A model generated the notes under the pieces. That model was not told where the DNA came from. It made no database searches and saw only the letters and a list, made by a program, of their open reading frames with translations. Below are positions 60,071 through 64,000 of a DNA stretch of 64,000 nt, one piece after another. Origin of the DNA: DASVTR01 sp033855775 (GTDB lineage: Bacteria; Acidobacteriota; Blastocatellia; Pyrinomonadales; Pyrinomonadaceae); contig JAWVFT010000047.1 of the NCBI GenBank assembly GCA_033855775.1, positions 1 to 64,000 of the forward strand, read 5' to 3'. Each line of letters starts with the position of its first letter. Within the stretch, counting starts at the first letter, position 1. A program made the position numbers and the translations under genes.

Positions 60071-60217
60071 ATGTTGTGGACAATTCTCGTGGTCTTGTTG
60101 GTTTTGTGGTTGATCGGCGCTATCGGTGGAATCGGCGGTAGCATGATTCACTTGCTGCTCGTGGTCGCGCTGGTCGTTTTGGTGATTAACCTGCTGACAG
60201 GCCGTCGCACGGTCTAA
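60071..60217 (+). CDS. Lmo0937-like small membrane protein
   Basis: Only 48 aa: MLWTILVVLLVLWLIGAI, a Gly-rich turn (GGIGGSM), then a second hydrophobic helix IHLLLVVALVVLVINLL and a basic tail GRRTV. This is the hallmark pattern of the Lmo0937 family, small stress-associated membrane proteins known from many phyla. The ATG is preceded by AAAAGGAG at about 9 bp, the strongest ribosome site in the area. It stands alone; a hairpin without a T-run lies about 140 bp downstream. Confidence 0.88.
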   Translation: MLWTILVVLLVLWLIGAIGGIGGSMIHLLLVVALVVLVINLLTGRRTV

Positions 60218-60509
60218 CGGGCAACTCGAACGGCAGTCTTGCTAAGCAGAGATATTTCTTAGTTCAACTTTAGAACGCCAGTCGCGCACGTCAACGGGCC
60301 GGCTGGCTTCTCAGAGACGCCTGTCCCAAACGGGGCAAGGTACGTCCACAACATCAGCGCTCCTTCGTAAAGCAATTTTGAAGGGGCGCTGAGTTGTGTC
60401 TATCCTGCGTAGCCAATCCAGATCAGAGAAGTTCAATCGTCAATGCTATAATCCAGCTCGCGCCTGAACGCTCTTGAGAATGTGCCGGATGAGGAGCCGC
60501 TAAGCCTTC
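60218..60509. other. Intergenic region with hairpin and promoter
   Basis: A hairpin CAGCGCTCCTTC/GAAGGGGCGCTG (60355-60366 and 60380-60391, one mismatch, 13-base loop) without a T-run, then an extended -10 TGCTATAAT at 60444-60452 that probably serves the AAA+ ATPase gene. Confidence 0.5.
60444..60452 (+). promoter_or_regulatory. Extended -10 promoter of the AAA+ ATPase gene
   Basis: TGCTATAAT, identical to the rnpB -10 element. The GTG start follows 57 bp downstream. No clear -35. Confidence 0.55.
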
Positions 60510-61988
60510 GTGTCTTTCTTTGTAGATAACCAATCGCTGATTTCTTCACTGACTAAAACGATGAGCGAGCTTTACGCCCCGCTCGATTTCAGCATCAAGA
60601 AGGTGTGGCGCGGAAAGACCGCGCCGCCGGATGCGAAGACGGTGCTCGACAATCAACTGATTGCCACCGCCAAGCGTTTCGTCAATCTACGGCAATGCCC
60701 TGAGGAAGAGAAGCAAAGCTACTTCGCTCTGGTCTGTCGTCACTTCGGATTGCCTTGCGCGCCCGACGCTTTTCCGCTGCCGGACGCGCAACCCTTCAGC
60801 CCGAAGATTATGCAGAAGCTGGACCGCACGCCCGTCGTCGTCTCTTATCTTGAGGAGTACGATTCAAGACACGGGACGAATCAATCGGCCAGAGCGCGCT
60901 CCTTGCTCTTTCAATTCGCCAATCTCGTCATCAAGTCGGACGGCACGGTGACGCCAGTTGAGGAAGCTGCCCTGCAAACGTTCAAGGAGTCGCTGTATCC
61001 TTTGAGCGTGGGCGCGGCTGAGTCGTCAACGAAGGAGGATGACAAACAGCAGAGCAAGGGCGCGACTGTTGAGACGAAGGCCGAGCCGAAGACGGAAATC
61101 ATCGAAGAGAAACCGCCGCGCAGTCTCGAAGATTTATTCGCGGAGTTGAATGAACTGGTCGGGCTTGATGTCGTCAAAGGCGATGTCAAGCAACTCGTCA
61201 ATTTTCTCAAGGTGCAACAGATGCGGCAGGAGCGCGGGATGGCGCAGCTTCCAGTTTCGCGTCATCTGGTCTTCAGCGGCAATCCGGGGACGGGCAAGAC
61301 GACCATCGCGCGCTTGCTCGCGCAGTTTTACAGGACGCTCGACATTTTGAGCAAAGGACATTTGACGGAAACAGACCGCGCCGGGCTGGTCGCCGGATAC
61401 GTCGGGCAGACGGCTTTGAAGGTCAAGGAAGCAGTCAGCCGCGCTCTGGGCGGCGTGCTCTTCATAGATGAAGCCTACGCCCTGACGCCCGCGGGCGGCG
61501 GAAATGATTTCGGGCAGGAAGCCGTCGAGACGCTGCTCAAGATGATGGAAGACAATCGCCACGACCTCATCGTCGTGGTCGCCGGATACACAGGGAAGAT
61601 GGAAGAGTTTCTCTCATCCAATCCGGGGCTTCGCTCGCGCTTCAGCAAATTTATACACTTCGACGATTACACAGACCAGCAGTTGGTCGCCATCTTCAAG
61701 AGCTTCTGCAAGAAGTCGGACTTCAAGCTGACCACCGCCGCCGAAGAAGAATTGTCGAGCCTCTTCTTCGTTCTTTATCAAGGCCGCGATGAAGCGTTCG
61801 GCAACGCGCGGCTGGCGCGCAACCTGTTCGAGACGACTATCAGCAAGCAGGCCAACCGCATCGTCTCGCTGCCCAACATCAACGAAGAAACGCTGTCCAC
61901 GCTCGAAAAGGAAGACATCCCGACACCGCAAGACTTGAGAGCAGTCGGCCTCATCGGGCCAACGGCCAAGCCTCTTCCTGCTTCATGA
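60510..61988 (+). CDS. CbxX/CfxQ-type AAA+ ATPase with TerB-like N-terminus
   Basis: 492 aa. Residues about 50-165 are helical and resemble a TerB-type domain (FVNLRQCPEEEKQSYFALVC, SLLFQFANLVIKSDGTVTPV). A charged linker covers 170-205. The AAA+ module follows: ELNELVGLDVVKGDVKQLVN, Walker A GNPGTGKTTIARLL (about residue 254), Walker B GGVLFIDEAYAL, NPGLRSRFSKFIHF (Arg finger region) and GNARLARNLFETTI. This core is the CbxX/SpoVK/EccA group, hexameric remodelling ATPases. GTG at 60510 is used; an ATG 17 codons on is possible. No secretion or RuBisCO genes are nearby, so the client is unknown. Confidence 0.88.
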   Translation: MSFFVDNQSLISSLTKTMSELYAPLDFSIKKVWRGKTAPPDAKTVLDNQLIATAKRFVNLRQCPEEEKQSYFALVCRHFGLPCAPDAFPLPDAQPFSPKIMQKLDRTPVVVSYLEEYDSRHGTNQSARARSLLFQFANLVIKSDGTVTPVEEAALQTFKESLYPLSVGAAESSTKEDDKQQSKGATVETKAEPKTEIIEEKPPRSLEDLFAELNELVGLDVVKGDVKQLVNFLKVQQMRQERGMAQLPVSRHLVFSGNPGTGKTTIARLLAQFYRTLDILSKGHLTETDRAGLVAGYVGQTALKVKEAVSRALGGVLFIDEAYALTPAGGGNDFGQEAVETLLKMMEDNRHDLIVVVAGYTGKMEEFLSSNPGLRSRFSKFIHFDDYTDQQLVAIFKSFCKKSDFKLTTAAEEELSSLFFVLYQGRDEAFGNARLARNLFETTISKQANRIVSLPNINEETLSTLEKEDIPTPQDLRAVGLIGPTAKPLPAS

Positions 61989-62033
61989 TTTTCAAGCGCG
62001 GCAGGTTTATACTTTCGACCGCAGCAACTTTAT

Positions 62034-63422
62034 TTAGACAAAGGTGAGAGCCGGTTCGGGAGCCGTGTGTAGAATCTCTTGCAGGACGCCCAAGCCCTTT
62101 TCGAGTTGAGCGCGGTCTTGAGTTGAGAGCAGGCAAATCCGCACGGCATGAGGCGCCGCGCCGCGTCCCGTGACGAAGGCTTCGGCGGGCATGACGCTGA
62201 CGTTGCGCGCCGCCGCGCGTTCGCTGAAATCCGCGCCGCGCCAGGGCTCAGGCATCTGCAACCAGAGATGACAACTCGACGGATGCGAGCCGTGAAGGTA
62301 GTCGCTCAAAATTTCGCGGGCCATCGTTTGCCGCGCCTGCGTCTCGCGTCGCTTCCAGTTGATGACACGCTCAAGCGTGCCGTCCTCAATCCAGCGCGTG
62401 ACCATCTCGGCCATCAGCGGCGCCGCTTCCCACATGCTGCTGCTGATGGCCGAAGCCGTGCGATTGACGGCTTGAGCGGGCGCGACCATGTAGCCGATGC
62501 GAAGCCCCGGCGCGATGCTCTTGGAAGAACTGTTGATGTAGTAACACTGTTCGGGAGCGAAGGCGGCAATCGGCGGCGGCGCGGCTTCATCAAGAAAGCC
62601 GTATACGTCGTCTTCGATGATGGCGATGTCGTGCTCGCGCGCCAGCCTCGCAATCTCTTTGCGTCGCTTCAAAGGCATGACAGTGGCCGTTGGATTCTGG
62701 ATGGTCGGAATGCAGTACAAGACTTTGCTTTGACGCGCGCGACAGGCGGCGGCGAAGGCTTCGGGTTGCAGCCCTTGCTCGTCAACGGGCAAGCCTTGCA
62801 GTTGCAGGCGGAGCAGGTTGGCGAGAGCCTTGATGCCGGGATAGCTAACCTCTTCGGTCAACACAGTATCGCCGGGTTCGGTCAAGGTCGAGAGCGCGAC
62901 GAACATCGCGTGCTGCGCTCCGCTGCACACTAGAATCTGTTCGGGCCGCACGTTGAAGTTGTCGCGGCTGAGCCACGCGGCCCCGGCGGCGCGGTGGCGC
63001 ATCGAGCCTTCCGCCGGTTGGTAATAATCCATCAGCGGGTTGAGATTGTTGGCCTTGCTGATTGACGAAAGCATCTCGGCAATCAAGGGGTCGCGCTGGT
63101 CGCGTATGACGCGATTTTTGCTGAGGTCAATGACGGGCGTTTCCTCGCCTTCGAGGCCGCTCGCATTGATTGAGTCGCCGTTTGCGCGGACGAATGTGCC
63201 GCGCCCGACTTCGCCGTTAATCAAGCCACGGCGTTGCGCCAGCATGTAAGCGCGCGTCACGGTGCCAATCGCCACGCCGATTTTGTCGGCCAATTCGCGA
63301 TGCGTCGGCAGCCGCGCTCCCGGCTTTAACTGCCCCGTCTCTATGTCGTCAGCCAATGCTTCGACGATTGCTTGAGCGAGCGGCTGGCTGCGATTCTTTA
63401 ATTCAGGCGACCAGATTGTCAT
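62034..63422 (-). CDS. MocR/PdxR-type GntR regulator with aminotransferase domain
   Basis: 462 aa. N-terminal GntR winged helix (about 10-80): LPTHRELADKIGVAIGTVTR, RRGLINGEVGRGTFV. C-terminal fold-type I aminotransferase-like domain with the PLP lysine in INSSSKSIAPGLRIGYMVAP and NPTATVMPLKRRKEI. MocR proteins use PLP as a ligand or coenzyme and usually control a divergent gene. The ATG at 63422 matches the winged-helix start; an open frame further upstream crosses the promoter region and is not coding. The predicted transcript starts at the A of this ATG. Confidence 0.93.
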   Translation of the reverse strand: MTIWSPELKNRSQPLAQAIVEALADDIETGQLKPGARLPTHRELADKIGVAIGTVTRAYMLAQRRGLINGEVGRGTFVRANGDSINASGLEGEETPVIDLSKNRVIRDQRDPLIAEMLSSISKANNLNPLMDYYQPAEGSMRHRAAGAAWLSRDNFNVRPEQILVCSGAQHAMFVALSTLTEPGDTVLTEEVSYPGIKALANLLRLQLQGLPVDEQGLQPEAFAAACRARQSKVLYCIPTIQNPTATVMPLKRRKEIARLAREHDIAIIEDDVYGFLDEAAPPPIAAFAPEQCYYINSSSKSIAPGLRIGYMVAPAQAVNRTASAISSSMWEAAPLMAEMVTRWIEDGTLERVINWKRRETQARQTMAREILSDYLHGSHPSSCHLWLQMPEPWRGADFSERAAARNVSVMPAEAFVTGRGAAPHAVRICLLSTQDRAQLEKGLGVLQEILHTAPEPALTFV

Positions 63423-63431
63423 AGTGACAAT
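63415..63431. promoter_or_regulatory. Operator palindrome 1 at the MocR start
   Basis: Perfect 7-3-7 inverted repeat ATTGTCATAGTGACAAT. It covers the MocR ATG and the downstream edge of its -10, well placed for autoregulation. Confidence 0.75.
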
Positions 63432-63457
63432 ATAGTAATTGACATTGATTGTGTCAA
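63429..63457 (-). promoter_or_regulatory. MocR gene promoter
   Basis: Minus strand: TTGACA, 17-bp spacer, TATATT. Six bases lie between the -10 and the ATG, which predicts a leaderless transcript. Confidence 0.75.
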
Positions 63458-63458
63458 T
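63438..63458. promoter_or_regulatory. Operator palindrome 2 between the divergent promoters
   Basis: Inverted repeat ATTGACA-7 nt-TGTCAAT. It shares the ATTGWCA half-site with palindrome 1. Centres are 25 bp apart. It covers the -35 boxes of both divergent promoters. Confidence 0.7.
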
Positions 63459-63467
63459 GATTATTTT
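63439..63467 (+). promoter_or_regulatory. EamA gene promoter
   Basis: TTGACA, 17-bp spacer, TATTTT. The ATG of the transporter follows 64 bp further on. The -35 lies inside operator palindrome 2. Confidence 0.7.
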
Positions 63468-63531
63468 GAACAATGTCTTGAATGTGACGTATGACGATTT
63501 CGAGAAGACTTTGAAGACTGGCGCATTTACT

Positions 63532-64000
63532 ATGTCCACAATCGGCCACGAGAGACTTGAAAATAAAATTGCAATTACCGGGGCGGACGAGATGCTGCTG
63601 CCCGCCGGGGGACGGATTGCGCAGGCGATTCCGTGGCAGCAGAGAGGCATCCTGCGGCGTTTGAATGTGCCGTTGGTGGTCTGGTTGCTGCTCTGTTTGA
63701 TTTGGGGTTCGACGTGGCTCTTCATCAAGCTCGGCCTACAGGATTTGCCGCCCTTCACGTTCGCAGGCATCCGCTTTATCATCGCGGCTTTGATTCTGGC
63801 AGTGGTGGTCTTGTGGCGACGACGCCCTTTGCCGCGCGGGCGAAATGAATGGAGCTTGATTGTCATCACGGGCGTCTTGTCGTTCAGCATCAACTACGGC
63901 GTGGTCTTCTGGAGCGAGACGCGAATCTCTTCGGGGCTGGCGGCGATTCTTCAAACCATCATTCCGGTCTTCGGTCTGGTCATCGCGCACTACTACTTGC
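63532..64000 (+). CDS. EamA/DMT family transporter (partial, runs off the window)
   Basis: 156 codons are visible with no stop. After a hydrophilic start of about 45 residues come membrane segments VPLVVWLLLCLIWGSTWLFI, FTFAGIRFIIAALILAVVVL, SLIVITGVLSFSINYGVVFW and SGLAAILQTIIPVFGLVIAH, the normal opening of an EamA drug/metabolite transporter. Two starts are possible: ATG 63532, or the ATG at 63592, which would remove 20 extra residues. Divergent from the MocR regulator and probably its target; amino acids or pyridoxal-related compounds are plausible cargo by analogy with other MocR-linked transporters. Confidence 0.85.
   Translation, partial: MSTIGHERLENKIAITGADEMLLPAGGRIAQAIPWQQRGILRRLNVPLVVWLLLCLIWGSTWLFIKLGLQDLPPFTFAGIRFIIAALILAVVVLWRRRPLPRGRNEWSLIVITGVLSFSINYGVVFWSETRISSGLAAILQTIIPVFGLVIAHYYL

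Noticed and set aside
63423..63893. N-terminal extension of the MocR gene
   Set aside because: It would cross the divergent promoter and the EamA start; the winged helix begins at the ATG at 63422.

Overview
The window reads as the chromosome of a Gram-negative, GC-rich bacterium, most probably an acidobacterium of the Blastocatellia type. The evidence is an FtsX/MacB-like permease of the acidobacterial duplicated orphan permease (ADOP) architecture, a tricorn-like protease, a Kdo (LPS inner core) gene cluster, many TTG/GTG starts, and several uncharacterised proteins I associate with that phylum. The assignment rests on family recall, not on a search.

Layout. 0-2.8 kb: mannose-family EIIA, HPr and enzyme I, with no permease in view. 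3.0-10.5 kb: an envelope/exopolysaccharide block (beta-barrel protein with an AMIN-like N-terminus, SLBB polysaccharide export protein, TPR plus DUF11-like protein, a membrane-anchored protein and a CPBP-family membrane protein). 10.7-13.2 kb: RNase P RNA, an RHH protein, a small membrane protein, and a decayed region with a frameshifted gene remnant. 13.2-22.1 kb, all minus strand: MFS transporter, alkaline-phosphatase-superfamily enzyme, NtrC-type regulator, and a haem operon ccsA/hemX-hemA-dedA-hemC-hemD. 22.4-31.97 kb: acyl-CoA dehydrogenase, HD hydrolase, proline dehydrogenase, NfeD, unknowns, PP2C phosphatase, and a cysteine synthase/CBS-like plus cystathionine gamma-lyase/synthase pair. 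32.1-40.6 kb: kdsB, small membrane protein, pyrG, Ser/Thr kinase, kdsA, an M1-like protein without the catalytic motif, and kdsC. 40.7-49.95 kb: receiver protein, tRNA-Gly(CCC), an LEA-like lipoprotein, an M16 peptidase pair, a secreted HEAT-like protein, a UbiD-family decarboxylase and a metallophosphoesterase. 50-59.5 kb, minus strand: histidine kinase, sigma54-type regulator, ADOP permease, tricorn protease and ABC ATPase. 60-64 kb: an Lmo0937-like miniprotein, a CbxX-type AAA+ ATPase, and a MocR-type regulator divergent from an EamA transporter that runs off the window.

Genes that work together: kdsA, kdsC and kdsB make and activate Kdo, and PyrG supplies the CTP that KdsB consumes. The hem genes run from glutamyl-tRNA to uroporphyrinogen III, with a cytochrome c assembly-type protein at the head. 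The two M16 proteins look like an active/inactive subunit pair. The ADOP permease, response regulator and kinase overlap and form one operon.

The most unusual non-coding signal is a set of twelve intergenic inverted repeats. Their arms are built from short, locus-specific, imperfectly tandem words (GTGACAAG-, GATGA-, GCAAAGGC- and AAAGGC-like). They lie at gene ends, between operon genes and in leaders, and at two loci the repeat supplies the last codons and stop of a gene. A second clear signal is the MocR/EamA divergent region, where two overlapping near-consensus promoters carry two ATTGWCA palindromes and the regulator's predicted transcript starts at its own ATG.
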